From: Topomyia yanbarensis
Taxonomy: Eukaryota; Arthropoda; Insecta; Diptera; Culicidae
Assembly: GCF_030247195.1 (NCBI RefSeq)
Contig: NC_080672.1
Location: 4,278,001 to 4,342,000 of the forward strand
Reading direction: 5' to 3'
DNA: 64,000 bases
Shown here: positions 11,161-22,685 of the stretch, in pieces
Layout of the letters: each line of letters opens with the position of its first letter
How positions within the stretch are numbered: position 1 is the stretch's first letter
Notes under the pieces: model-generated
Seen by the model: the letters and a program-made list of their open reading frames with translations, nothing else
What the model was told of the DNA's origin: nothing
The model's database searches: none
Program-made: the position numbers and the translations under genes

Positions 11161-11762
11161 CTTTTCCTAGATTGTTATAGTGTAAGGACAATTATTGAAT
11201 GAATCGTCGACATTATAGTGTTGACGTTTAACCCACCTTACTCCATCATTCCTTATTATTGACTGAGGCACTCTTCAGTATCAAACAGCGTCTTACAACT
11301 ATTAAGGTCAGTTTATATCATATGGGGGGAATAGGGCAGCTGGTAAGTCCATTACACTGTACGCATGTCACCTTGAACTCCCACAACCGCATATAAATAG
11401 TGTGTTAGGCTCTTTGCCACTTTCGGTTAGATTGGTCAGAAAATCTTTTTAAGATCTATCAAAATCATCTTCCGTTTTTCGACGGTAACTGGCCATTTAC
11501 AATGGAAATCTAATTTTTTTTCTCCATATATTTTGCTTTCCACAATATTTTTATTACTCTCACATGGTTGAATGATTTGACTTGATTTGCAAAATAAATC
11601 CCAAGGTGATATAGATGGCTCCCCGATGCTGGGGATCATTTTTTGATCCACCTACTCTACAGCAGTTTATACCTGTTAAATTATAGGGGCCTCTTAGCTC
11701 AGTTGTGCCCAAGGGGCCCCGAGTGGTCTTAAGACGGCCCTGATAATTAGTGTATGGCCACA

Positions 11763-12290
11763 CATAGGAACTCATAAAGTCGAGATCGGTGAATATTCCG
11801 GAATCCATAGGCCAAGTTCCATGGAACCATTCTGAATATTGACGGAATTAAAGGTTCGGAGATACGCTGTAGCAGTCAACTGCGGAATTTTGTAAATGTC
11901 CATTGTTTCGGCTGGATGAATGTGGCGGCAATACGAGAAATGTAATCCCATTATCTCTACGATTTCTTTAATCTTTTGGAGACGTGTGATTCGTGATTGT
12001 CAAAAATGACAAGTACTGGATCGCGCTTAGAGCACTTTGAGAATTTTATGAAATGTAACCAAAAATCTTCGAAATTTGTGGAAGTCATCAAACAACTTTT
12101 GTGAACACCAGGTCCAGAGCCTGGTGGAGCTCCCGCCGTCATGCGTTAATTTTTCCGTTCACGAGGAAATGCATAACTTTGTGGAGTGGATCCAACAATC
12201 GCATTAATAGCGCAGCACATAGTGACCAATGTTCCAGTTTCGGCAGATGTAACTTGAGAGACCTATTTTTTTATGTTTCCCTGCAAAAAT
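11763..12290 (-). pseudogene. pogo-like DDE transposase, middle part (first half of a split gene)
   Basis: Transposase of the pogo/Tigger group of the Tc1/mariner superfamily. The minus strand, across frameshifts and a TAA, reads VTSAETGTLVTMCCAINAIV, then SYAFPRER, MTAGAPPGSGPG, FEDFWLHFIKF, and DPVLVIFDNHESHVS, which holds the second catalytic Asp. Next come FLVLPPHSS, LTATAYLRTFNSVNIQNG and FTDLDFMSSYV. The first catalytic Asp segment should lie upstream of 12290 and is not visible. Reading stops at the MITE boundary and resumes at 7180 with TDRPNP. It is clearly dead. Confidence 0.8.
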
Positions 12291-12309
12291 GTTAAATGTA
12301 AATATATTG

Positions 12310-12885
12310 TGTTATGATTATTTATGATAAAATCTTGGGATCTAGATAAGTTGGAATGCTTCATCAGCTAACACAGCAGAAGGAACTGAAACTTTTTCTA
12401 AACCGGTAAGTGTGATTGTGTCAGGAATGAATCAGGAATGCTGCGGGTTGTCACAAATTTTTCTCAAATTCAAATGCTTCAAAAATAGCTCCGTCGATAT
12501 TTTTTCCAAGACCTCCTACATCAGGTTATATCTACAAAAAATATTTTGGTGCTCATAATCATTAATGTGTATACAAATAACTTACTTAGCATCGAACATC
12601 ATCATAAAACAATGAAATAGTACTGTTTGTAACAGTAGTACAATGAACCGGAATGCGAAGGTTCAATAATTTCAATATGGCCCCAATAAACAGCTCCAAT
12701 AGTATTGAAAGCTTCCAAAGCTCTTCGAAATTCTTTGCGAATCCATCCAGAAGTTTAGAGTAATAACAGGGAAAGACTTTGGTGTCCTATCGCCTCAATG
12801 ATTGCTTGGCATACCTGTGGCATGATACTAAAGATCCTAGGAAATCTCAACCGATAGCTTAGAGACCTGAAAGCTGATCTATTAC
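12310..12885 (-). pseudogene. PIF/Harbinger (HARBI1-like) transposase, degraded
   Basis: On the minus strand, in several frames, the protein reads SYRLRFPRIFSIMPQVCQAI, GWIRKEFRRALEAFNTIGAV, HIEIIEPSHSGSLYYCYKQ then YYFIVLYDD. Next come VGGLGKNIDGAIFEAFEFEK and VSVPSAVLADEAFQL. This order matches the DDE nuclease of Harbinger elements: the IGALDGKHI stretch, in which the catalytic Asp position has decayed (IGAVYWGHI), then SGS-YYNYK, IVL, and the second Asp in VLADEAF. The partner Myb-like protein of autonomous Harbinger elements is not seen. Harbinger elements insert at 3-bp TWA sites, and a hairpin MITE with a TTA duplication lies at 43681-43776. Confidence 0.7.
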
Positions 12886-13194
12886 TAGAACAAAACTACA
12901 GATAGAATAGTAATACTTATTGTATCAACCTACCTACTCCTTCTTCTGACAGCATCGTCGTGGGTTTTGCTTTCCAATGAGTGACAATATAGGTCGAAAT
13001 CAAATTAACTCATTCAGTCATATTTGTTGAAACTCGCTTAATCTCAACGATAGTCCTGGTGTGTGTCTTAACCTTCCAAATCACACTAGCCGACAGTGGT
13101 ATTAAGAAAACAAAATTTCTTCATATAGTTTCCCCATGCTAACAACTTGGTTTTGGGATGTAGATAGCTAGCATTCATCTACTTATCTGAAAAC

Positions 13195-13375
13195 AAGGTT
13201 CGATTTCAGTATATCGTATTAGCAAACAGAACCTCTTCACTTACGGGACATCGTAAGTTAGTAGTCATTTTGTGTGTTCACAAGTAGTGTTTCCACTTAG
13301 CGTTAACCGCGGTGCATTGGTCAAGTGCCGTGGTTCTGAAGAGACGAAGTCAAAACGCAAACACCTGAACTAAAT
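13195..13375 (+). repeat. Dispersed repeat B (TGGTTCTGAAGAGACGAAG), first copy
   Basis: Shares ACAGAACCTCTTC, ACGGGACATCGTAAGTTAG, GTTCACAAGTAGTGTTTCC, and GTGCCGTGGTTCTGAAGAGA then CGAAGTC with 49410-49640 in the same order and orientation. Not recognised as a named family. Confidence 0.65.
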
Positions 13376-16300
13376 GTAGAAGGTGTTAGTTCTGCCGATT
13401 TTCCAATGACCCATTATAGAATGAGAGACCTAGCAGGAGATTCTGAGATCATTTTCCCGTTGTCACGAGTATAAATTTTTTACCAGTATTATGATCAAAC
13501 TTTCAATTCCTTGCCACGAATAAGTGCGCATGTATGTAAATATCGCTTGCGATTCGGGGGATTTTTCCTAAATACCACAAATACACGTGAGACCTGTGTC
13601 CTAATCGTCCAATAGACAATAAAATCATGATTCGCTTCGATATCACTCTCCCGGATGATCGATTGAAAAAAATTCAGCAACTTTGGAGCAAGATACATGC
13701 AGTGGTCATGTTGTAGCTAAGCCAATTTCAAGTCGGAAAATCTTTCATCTGTCCAGAATGATGCATCATCGCGAAAGTGTACTAATCGATGCAACAGCAG
13801 CAGGATCAATCAATCGACAAGACAATGGTGATGATGCTGGGTGAGTTCTCGCCGACAACCGCGGCTCAGACCAATTGCCACATTTGGGGTACGGAACCCT
13901 AACCACTGTCGCCATCATTCATTACACCTTCTAAAAAATCGTAAACCGTGCAGTGAAATTAGCAAATGCATATAAGTTGCCTTGTTTTTGTACTTTCATT
14001 TTATTTTACACTTCTTCCTTGCTTCCGCAAACTGCCAACAATGGGTTCCACCTCGCCAGGCAAACGGCGTTTTTTCCAACTTTCACCGTATTTGTTCCTG
14101 TTTCCCTCACAACGCAATTAGTTTCTCTTTCCAATTCACACAACTGTTGATAATGTGCCGACGAATGAATAACTTCTAAAATTCCGTAGCACAAGCCTAG
14201 AACTCGACAAACTGCTCACGCATGCTCTATTCATTCCAAATCCGCTGGAATGGAATCAAGTTCCGGACTCTCGAAATCTTCCATATTCCAATATATGACA
14301 ATCACAAAATTTCACTATAACATTTTTTTTTCATTTTGAAATGTTTCGTATAATAATGACAGCGGGGAGAAATTTTCACTTCCTTCGCCAAAGGTTGCTA
14401 CGATCGAACTCTCCTCATCGCGACTATAGTCCTGGTCAAACGAAAATGAAACTGATGGTTAGGTCCGCTAGTTAAAGTTAACTAAGCATTCAATTCGAAC
14501 AGCTGTAACCTAATTGTAAATGTGATTTATCAAACAAGAGAAGAAAATATCTGTACAAGATTGTGCAACTCCCCAAGAAGCATCCTTTTAGAAATAGTTC
14601 CATACTCCTAGTACCACTGGGTTGACCTTTCCATCTTATAGCTCTGCTGCAATGCGGCCACTAGAAGCAATCTTTCTTCTTCGAAGTTACCACAAAACAC
14701 TTTATATTCATACAACTATTAAGAAATGACAACGAAAAATTATTATTTTGTAAACACAAAAACGTGGCCTACTTATCAGATCTTGATTTTTGACGGGACG
14801 GCGTTGTGTAGACATTGAAAGTTCGAAGACGCAATCCGTTGCATGAGATAATAGTGAACAAAAAGGATTGCCATGTGAAGTGGTCACAGTGATTAAAAAT
14901 GCTCCGCCAAATACGTATCATGTGAAACAGTCTTAAATAACGTACCATGCACAACAATTCAGAGAGGATCATCCATGCTTCGCTATAACATATAATTCGA
15001 TATAGCGTACGTTTTCCAAATGTACGATATATAGAAGATTGCCTGTATTCGTGTTTGATCGAAATAAAAATTACTGAGTGAAAATGGACTCAACACCTTG
15101 TAAGTACGCGCTTGTTTACATCGCTAAGCTTCCGAGCTCTGCTAATAAAAATGAGAAATAAAACAAGCTAGACAATCGAATCAGTAGAAAATCGAGTCTT
15201 ATCTGTACTAAATAAACACAAAGTTCGGTTGTGAATAAAATGACCGGTACCGCTGGAAACAAAAATAATATATACACTCTCACGCATAAAAAAAAAATCC
15301 GTCTTCGGATCAGAATTACGTCCCTGTATTTAGAGGTATATCATTAACGAATTTCAAATATAGTATTCCTCATCTCCATACCAGACAGCAACGAAGCCCG
15401 TTCAAAGCTCATGTATATAAAGCAGGCGAGTACCGACAAGATTCTTGCGATGCAAACAGTGCTATTTATAGCCACCAGTAACGAACGAATAGGCAAAGCA
15501 ACCCAAGCAACATTTATGGGGTTCCCTTAGTTACAGTGTCGCACAGAGATACATAAACGTGTTCAAGCTGGGTGAGAGAATTCAGACAATTTAACAATTT
15601 AGCATTTAGAGTGATATCGAGCTATAGTTAGTTCATATAGTTCTGACTTAATTAATTGGGATTTAGCTTCACAGTTTGATGAAGAAGGAGGGTGTGTTAG
15701 CTTCAAAGTGCAAGCAAATTCCCGGTACCAAATACCTTTCTAATCAAGTGTTATTTTCTAACGATTGGATGTCATGCCGTTAATCAGTGTCGAAGTTATC
15801 TTTTTATGAGTAAAGAAGATTTCAATCCGTTAAGGTTGTTCGTTGGTTCATATTTGTTGGGGATAAATGTGGTAATGTTCAAAAACATTCGTTCGAAAAA
15901 TCAACAAGTCGTATTGCAAGACTGCGATAATAAGAAATCAAGTACAGGAAACTCGTCTAAAGAAAGAGCCATCTTTCTGTTTGTAAGATTAATGCAGGAT
16001 TGTGTAGTTCTAAGAAACGAAAATAAAAACATTCGCTCCTAAGCAATTAAAAACCTACAAGTAACCGCGAAAAAAAACTGACAATATCCCCTGAATCATC
16101 TCTGGCAGGAAAAATAAATCACAACCAAATAGAATTAAAATAGAAAACATCACACCGTTATGCAGAAAAGGTGACGCCATCCAGTCTAGTCCCACTCGCG
16201 GGATAAAAACAAGATCATCCAATCAACAGTAGCAGAAGCCAGTAGCGGATGGAAAACTAGTGGCACCGACGCATGACAAATTACCGCCCCATCCCCCATC

Positions 16301-17769
16301 AAGAACCGCTGACCGTGCCGTACCTACCACAGTAAATAGGGGTAGCGAAGCAGACACCTTACGTAATCTTTTCTCCCGCCTCTTCCTCCCCCCCCACACA
16401 CACACACATCAGTGACACCAAAGAAGAACAGTTCAACGACCAATCAAAGTGTCGTATTACATGCTTAATTAATTAAACTGTGGCAGAACGCGCGGGGGGA
16501 CGAAACTGCGACTAATCTCAAACGGATCATCAGATAATCCTAACGCGACTATGTACTTCGTACGGATCCGCGAACACCACAATTGCCTACTCTCGTCTCG
16601 GGCTATTTTTGCCATCAGTTTCTATCCGACAGCTGATCGCACCGTTTTGTGAGCCGGCGGTGAAAATTCATGACATTTGGCTTTAGCTTTGGTACCTACC
16701 TTCTACTGTTTGAACCTGGTTCAAAACAAGCAAGCATGTGACGTCGATGCGGAACTTGTACATTAGTTAGCCGCGGGTTGGTTACGCGACGTTTTTTTGC
16801 GTTGTTCCGGTTCAAACGTACAAGGTTTTCTCTTTGCGGTAAACATTGTCTTAATATGAAAACGAACGAAAAAACATGTCAGTGTACGATGGTTTATATT
16901 TTGTAAATTGAAAAGGGTTGAAATATAAACAAATGTTACCTTATGGCAGGCGTTCAGCGCACCATTTCCTTGATCGTTCAAGATCATCAACGAGCTGTCA
17001 GAATGGCCGTTGACGCAAAGCGACTTTCGTCATTTTCTTCTTGGGATAATGATTATAAATTTTCCGATGTTCTAGTTTCTTTTTTTTTTGCAAATGAGTG
17101 AGATATTATTTCTGTCCCCCCGCCTACTCTTTCATAATGTTTATTGATAGACATGCAGCGCATGTGTGAAATCAACCAAGGTTTTGCACTAGAGATAGAC
17201 CACAGAGAACAGACGTGAGTCTCGAAATTTTAAGTTGTGTAAATTGTAATCGCGTCTTTTTAAATGTCATGCGCTGTTTGCAATTCAAAATGGCTGACAC
17301 AGATATATTGAAAAGTGGTGCCAGTGTTTTAACGGATTATGCGACGTTTCCCGGAATATAAGTTATCGAGAAATCAATAATTTCACTGACGCTGTACACC
17401 AAAAAAACTATAGTAAATTCTAAATGTATAACTATTTCTGATTTTGAATATTGAATTTGATTTCTTCGGGAATATTTTGGAAATTTCATCGAATGGAAAT
17501 AAAAATGTTTATGAGATTTTGCCTTCTTTGAAAAGATTTTTAAAATTATATAAGCTCTAAATGTAGTTTTGTTGAACTTCGTTGAAAATTTTCTTGATTT
17601 TTAATGTATCCAATAATTTTATTGCAACTTTTCAGAGAGTATTTTTCAGAGAATGTATTAAGATTTTCGATGATTTCAATTATAATTAAAAACTTCCACA
17701 AGTTTTTGCCTTCTTTTGGAAATGTCATTGGAATTATATTGAGTGCCACATTTTTAGAATCTCATTAGT
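13376..17769. other. 4.4 kb without recognisable genes
   Basis: Short frames show no family motif. A TATATAAA box-like motif occurs at 15413-15420, and a CA microsatellite with C-tract at about 16388-16408. A plus-strand 24-codon frame beginning MADTDILKSG at 17290 has no support. Nothing else can be assigned. Confidence 0.4.
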
Positions 17770-17900
17770 TTTATGCTGATTTCGTTTTTAGAATCGAGTC
17801 ACTCTAGGTTCGCTCTGAGCTGTCATACTTTTGTATGGATCTTGTAAATATTAGGGCTAACCTAGGGCGACTCTGATCTAAAACCGAAATCAGCATTAAA
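17770..17900. mobile_element. ~130-bp hairpin MITE
   Basis: Arms of about 45 bp: the left arm reads TTATGCTGATTTCGTTTTTA then GAATCGAGTCACTCTAGGTT; the complement of the right arm reads TTAATGCTGATTTCGGTTTT then AGATCAGAGTCGCCCTAGGT. A loop of about 40 bp separates them. It is non-coding. The target duplication is not evident. Confidence 0.75.
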
Positions 17901-18066
17901 TGACATGACAAACTTGTTTGAGATATTGCCGTTTTGAGCACAAGTAAAAATTAGAAATTAATTCAAATGTCTTCTTTAATTTAGTTAAAAAATGACATTT
18001 GGGGAAGGAAACGGAATTCCGGGCAATAAACGTTTCAACGGTTTATTAATTTTTTCACAGGTGCAC

Positions 18067-19242
18067 ATACTTATACTTATACTTATACTTATACTTATAC
18101 TTATACTTATACTTATACTTATACTTATACTTATACTTATACTTATACTTATACTTATACTTATACTTATACTTATACTTATACTTATACTTATACTTAT
18201 ACTTATACTTATACTTATACTTATACTTATACTTATACTTATACTTATACTTATACTTATACTTATACTTATACTTATACTTATACTTATACTTATACTT
18301 ATACTTATACTTATACTTATACTTATACTTATACTTATACTTATACTTATACTTATACTTATACTTATACTTATACTTATACTTATACTTATACTTATAC
18401 TTATACTTATACTTATACTTATACTTATACTTATACTTATACTTATACTTATACTTATACTTATACTTATACTTATACTTATACTTATACTTATACTTAT
18501 ACTTATACTTATACTTATACTTATACTTATACTTATACTTATACTTATACTTATACTTATACTTATACTTATACTTATACTTATACTTATACTTATACTT
18601 ATACTTATACTTATACTTATACTTATACTTATACTTATACTTATACTTATACTTATACTTATACTTATACTTATACTTATACTTATACTTATACTTATAC
18701 TTATACTTATACTTATACTTATACTTATACTTATACTTATACTTATACTTATACTTATACTTATACTTATACTTATACTTATACTTATACTTATACTTAT
18801 ACTTATACTTATACTTATACTTATACTTATACTTATACTTATACTTATACTTATACTTATACTTATACTTATACTTATACTTATACTTATACTTATACTT
18901 ATACTTATACTTATACTTATACTTATACTTATACTTATACTTATACTTATACTTATACTTATACTTATACTTATACTTATACTTATACTTATACTTATAC
19001 TTATACTTATACTTATACTTATACTTATACTTATACTTATACTTATACTTATACTTATACTTATACTTATACTTATACTTATACTTATACTTATACTTAT
19101 ACTTATACTTATACTTATACTTATACTTATACTTATACTTATACTTATACTTATACTTATACTTATACTTATACTTATACTTATACTTATACTTATACTT
19201 ATACTTATACTTATACTTATACTTATACTTATACTTATACTT
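18067..19242 (+). repeat. (ATACTT)196 hexanucleotide microsatellite, perfect
   Basis: 1176 bp of the hexamer ATACTT (complement AAGTAT) with no interruption as given, exactly 196 units. The two long open frames across it encode only Leu-Ile or Ile-Ser alternation and are artefacts of the repeat. Flanks are GGTGCAC on the left and GCAGCAAACAAA on the right. The repeat is not a known insect telomere unit (TTAGG). Confidence 0.97.
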
Positions 19243-19932
19243 GCAGCAAACAAATTAGTAACGAGATGCAGGCAGTCGACAACACACGAATTTGATCAAT
19301 ACTTGTTTGTCTGTGGTTGCACATTTTACATTCTTTCATTTCCAACGTTCACCGGCTCAAAACACAATAAATCACTCGCTATTCTGACTGAGCGGTTTGG
19401 TAAGCTTCTAGATTGGCCTCAGCACCAAACAGAGTGTTATCTATTGGAGCTTAGGTGATCGACGCATTAGGCTGTCAACAATTCGACTACCAGGAGCCGG
19501 AGCTGGAACTGAAACTAAAACTGATATTAGGAGATGCCGGAAATCTGCTTGTAGTAAATGAAAGCCAAAGGACGCAGCCGTTCACAGGGTCCGAAGGACC
19601 GCCACTCCCCTCCTCACGAAATCAAATGAAAAAAAAAATTGGATGTCGAATAACAATGAAGAAGATTGGGGTCCTTAAAAACCCTTAGAGAAGTTATTTT
19701 AAACAATTGAAACGTGGCTTTACAGTTTAAAACCAATGTTTATAATGGCCACGTCTCTTCACCATGGTTCAATAGAAACCCTAAACCCTGTTTTGTTTTG
19801 TTCTATTGCGCAGTTCAGTTGATATGAAGAATTCGATGATTTTGATTACCGATCCCTTGTGTCTACGGACCCTCCAAAAATTTCAAAGTTTTAATGGAAA
19901 TTAGTATGCAAAATCGGTTAATATTGATAATA
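19243..19932. other. Spacer without recognisable gene
   Basis: No motif-bearing frame is visible. A phrase of GAGCCGGAGCTGGAACTGAA codes low-complexity residues only. Confidence 0.4.
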
Positions 19933-20380
19933 AATTCTTAAACAATCACCTCATCAATCAATTAATCAGAACACTATATATTTCTAAACGTATTCTTCTA
20001 CTGAACATATTCGTGGAACATTGTAAGTTTGTGAAAATTCGCTGGGAAAAGTCATTAACTAAAGAAGCAGCATGACTTAAAAACAAGTGGATTTTATTAT
20101 TAATCATAGCAACCCTGTTTGAATAACTGTATCTGCCATAAGCGAGCGGTGGGTGGTGAATCTAGTTTACACTTGTACAATGATGGAGCTATTCAAACAG
20201 GGTTGCTATGATTAATAATAAAATCCACTTGTTTTGAAGTCATGCTGCTTCTTTAGTTAATAACTTTTTTCAGCAAATTTTCACAAACTTATAATGTTCC
20301 ACGAATGTGTTCAGTAGAAGAATACCTTTAGAGTTATGTAGTGTTCTCATGAATTGATTGATGAGGTGATTTTTTTAAGA
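19933..20380. mobile_element. ~450-bp foldback element
   Basis: Arms 19933-20125 and 20190-20380 around a loop of about 64 bp. The left arm holds TCACCTCATCAATCAATT, TTCTTCTACTGAACATATTC, GTGGAACATT, AAGAAGCAGCATGACTT, and AAGTGGATTTTATTATTAAT then CATAGCAACCCTGTTTGAAT; the right arm holds their complements in reverse order. Arm identity is high by eye, well above that of the 4317 element. No coding capacity. Confidence 0.85.
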
Positions 20381-21049
20381 GTTTAAAATTCTCTATAATC
20401 TCAACAATATGGGTATTTTTGGAGTGGGGTTGACCTACTGCATGCCGGGATCGATGTCTTGAACCATTTTCTAATCCAAAAAGGTGACTGCCGGTTTAGA
20501 AAAATTCTCTATTACCTAAACAACTGGCATTGAAATTCTCACTCACTCACCCGTTGGGTGACCATATCAGACGAGTAAAAAACCAGGGCAGTCGAAAGGG
20601 TACTGCTTCCCCCCGTTACCTCTCGATCGACATTGCCTTTTCCGCATATTTTCGGCAGTTTAAAAGTTCTGGGGTCTGACTGGCAGAGCTTCGACAGTAA
20701 AAATAGTTCTGGGAGTCTGGGAGGAAGAGCTCTGCCAGAATGTCTTTCATCGGAATTCGAACACCAAGAACTTTTTCGGATTTACACAAAGGCAGTTCTT
20801 GCTACACCACCATCAACAAACGTTTCAAACACGACATTGACGTAAATCAGAAACATCACCGATCCCAAGTAGCTTCCCTGCGCTATGCCTGGCAATCTCC
20901 AATGACATATGTTATGATTGTTATATGAAAACTGGCCGATAGCTTGGTGTAAATAATATCAGTTTGAGCCAGAGCTTGAAAAAATGACATCTCTGCGTGA
21001 ACCTAAAAGAAAACCAAATTCAATTCATGCCCGTCGCGATGAATGAAAT

Positions 21050-21410
21050 ATTTGGTTCGTTTCCCTCGTCATTCGTTCTCCCGACACAGCGCATTCAGGT
21101 CTGAACATGTTCGGTTTCAGAAGCAAACTGATTTTTTTCCATTCTACCCATGAGAGGGATTATTGAACAAAAGTGCAGCAGATATAAATTATGCAGTTCA
21201 CTTATGCTCGAAAATGTAGAAGATGCCAGCTTCTGCCTTCAAACTGTCCACATAAAAACAAATAAATGCTTTGGTTGGTGAAGGAATTTATGTTTCCTCT
21301 GCACTCAAGCATTCCATTCTGCATGAATTTTCAGTCAGTTGGGAAGTTAATGAATGAGAGAGGCGATGAATCTGAATTTTGGTTTCGGTAAATACAAGCA
21401 GAATTAAGTA
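21050..21410 (-). repeat. Dispersed repeat C, first copy (inverted relative to 39460-39800)
   Basis: The complement of GCATTCCATTCTGCATGAAT and of TTTTCAGTCAGTTGGGAAGT, AACTGTCCACATAAAAAC, and TTCACTTATGCTCGAAAATG appears in reverse order at 39500-39700. About 350 bp is shared. No coding signal. Confidence 0.7.
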
Positions 21411-21559
21411 ATTGATCTTGAAATTTCGCAGCACTGGTTTGAGCGCGACATTCCATACGCCCTGTTATGTAGGATGCTAGACTCGGCGGTTAGTCGCTGT
21501 TCAGCGTCCGGGCGTGAAGGCATGTTAATCGTTCATTAACTATTTCATTTATTTAACAC

Positions 21560-22490
21560 GCCTGAATGCATTACCTGAGCCGTGGATTTTTTAATATTAT
21601 CAATATGTAAATAGAAGTAAATAAATCGAATTTTAATGTATATCCATCGGATCATGTATACGCGATTTGTTACTTTGCGTAAAGATCTTATTTCTTGTTG
21701 AAGATCTATTTACTTCATTGCCTTTTGTTGCTTGTGGATCACTTTCTCTCCGCTTTCTCTCGGTTTATCGTTTTCGTTCATGCTATCCTCGCTGCTAATG
21801 TTGTATGGACTTTCACGATTACCTGATTTGCGTTGTTTGTGGGGCCTACGGGTCACGATCGCTTATCCGTGTTCTTTGTTATTTACTTTATTATTGGTGG
21901 TGCTGGCAGTTGAATGGGAAGTAGTAGGCGCATCACAATGATCGTTCACGTTGTGCGTAGGTTCTGTTGTTCCAGTATTCGTTGGTGCCTGAGCTGCAAC
22001 TCCGGTGGTTTATGATTTAGTTGAAGTTGATGAAGGGCTGTGTGATAGGTATGCTTTCAGTTGATATTGCTTCGTTAGAGGTTTGTGTGTCGTAGTGTGT
22101 CTTCTTGTGTAACAGCGTAGGGTACGCAGGAGTTTGTCCTTCATACGTGCACCACGTGTTTTGAGATTTGGTCACGCGTTTTGCTTTGAATTGAAAGTTC
22201 AGATATGAAGGAATAAGTTCCATCACTCGCATTCTCACGAAACAAACACCGTTGGAAATACCTAGAAATATTTCCAGGCTTCAAACTTAAAGGATTCCAC
22301 CGTTACGTATTCCGACATGATAGTTGTAATAAATATATTAATGACACCCAGGTGTAGATCGTGTAGACGCATATCAATCTTATCATTGTCAATATAAACG
22401 GGTATCATAGTCCTAACATTATCATGCACAACGACGTATTGCATGTTATCTTCCATAGCGTAGCTTTCCGTTATGACCAAAGTTTTCAAC
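21560..22490 (-). pseudogene. ORF1 (gag-like) remnant of a LOA/Jockey-group LINE
   Basis: The minus strand reads MKTLVITESYAMEDNMQYVV and MIPVYIDNDKIDMRLHDLHL. After a frameshift it gives NGVCFVRMRVMELIPSYLNF and TWCTYEGQTPAYPTLLHKKT. The order 'NGVR-VRM-L---IPSY' then 'YEGQ-PTC' is what ORF1 proteins of mosquito LINEs show just before their CCHC knuckles; here the cysteines are degraded. Downstream, a Ser/Thr/Asn-rich tail (NISSEDSMNENDKPRESGES) fits the usual C-terminus. ORF1 would coat the element RNA. Frameshifts show it is dead. The boundaries are approximate. Confidence 0.5.
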
Positions 22491-22685
22491 GCTAACAGTA
22501 ACGAGTGTGGTGGGCTTGTATAACGACGACTTTAGTCTCAGACTGATGAAAGTAACGGTGCTTTATTGTTCACACTGGCTTGTGACGAATTTTATTATTC
22601 GATTGCTTTGCTTGTTTATAGTACTGGCACGGTACACAAAGACAGCAGACTTTAGCTTCAAACGTTCGTTTGATTCACTGCACTG

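Larger units (their letters stand above)
8021..11742. mobile_element. hAT-type DNA element, 3.7 kb, non-autonomous or decayed
   Basis: Left end CAGTACCGTCTTTACGCATG, right end (complement) CAGGGCCGTCTTAAGACCAC; both continue into a GGGCAC...GGGGCC-rich subterminal stretch. The flanking 8-mers are GTAATTAG (8013-8020) and ATAATTAG (11743-11750), 7 of 8 identical, which fits the 8-bp duplications of hAT elements. No hAT transposase could be read inside. The content is repeat debris: a mariner-like scrap, a TCAAATGGCACG-family repeat, a LINE tail and unassigned sequence. The insertion site is the terminal repeat of the MITE at 7181-11762. Confidence 0.75.
7181..11762. mobile_element. MITE-like element inserted in the pogo gene and itself split by a hAT-type element
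   Basis: Left terminus GGGGCTGTACACTAATTAC (7181) continues with GTAAGG and C-rich CCTCCCCCTCCTCCC. The right part carries CTCCGCCTCCCCCC and CCCTTACGTAATTAG (to 8020). It is interrupted there and resumes after the hAT-type element with TAATTAGTGTATGGCC (11744-11759). The complement of that end, GGCCATACACTAATTA, pairs with the left terminus. Without the hAT insertion the element is about 850 bp, AT-rich inside and non-coding. The host target duplication is unclear. Confidence 0.75.

Noticed and set aside
12101..12295. Plus-strand 64-codon frame over the pogo region
   Set aside because: It is the complement-strand shadow of the transposase relic, whose motifs read on the minus strand.
17290..17361. 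Possible micropeptide starting MADTDILKSG
   Set aside because: 24 codons with no homologue in mind and no conserved context; below what can be supported.
17985..19458. Two open frames of over 400 codons spanning the hexamer array
   Set aside because: Nearly all codons are Leu-Ile or Ile-Ser alternation created by ATACTT repeats; no gene signal in the flanks.
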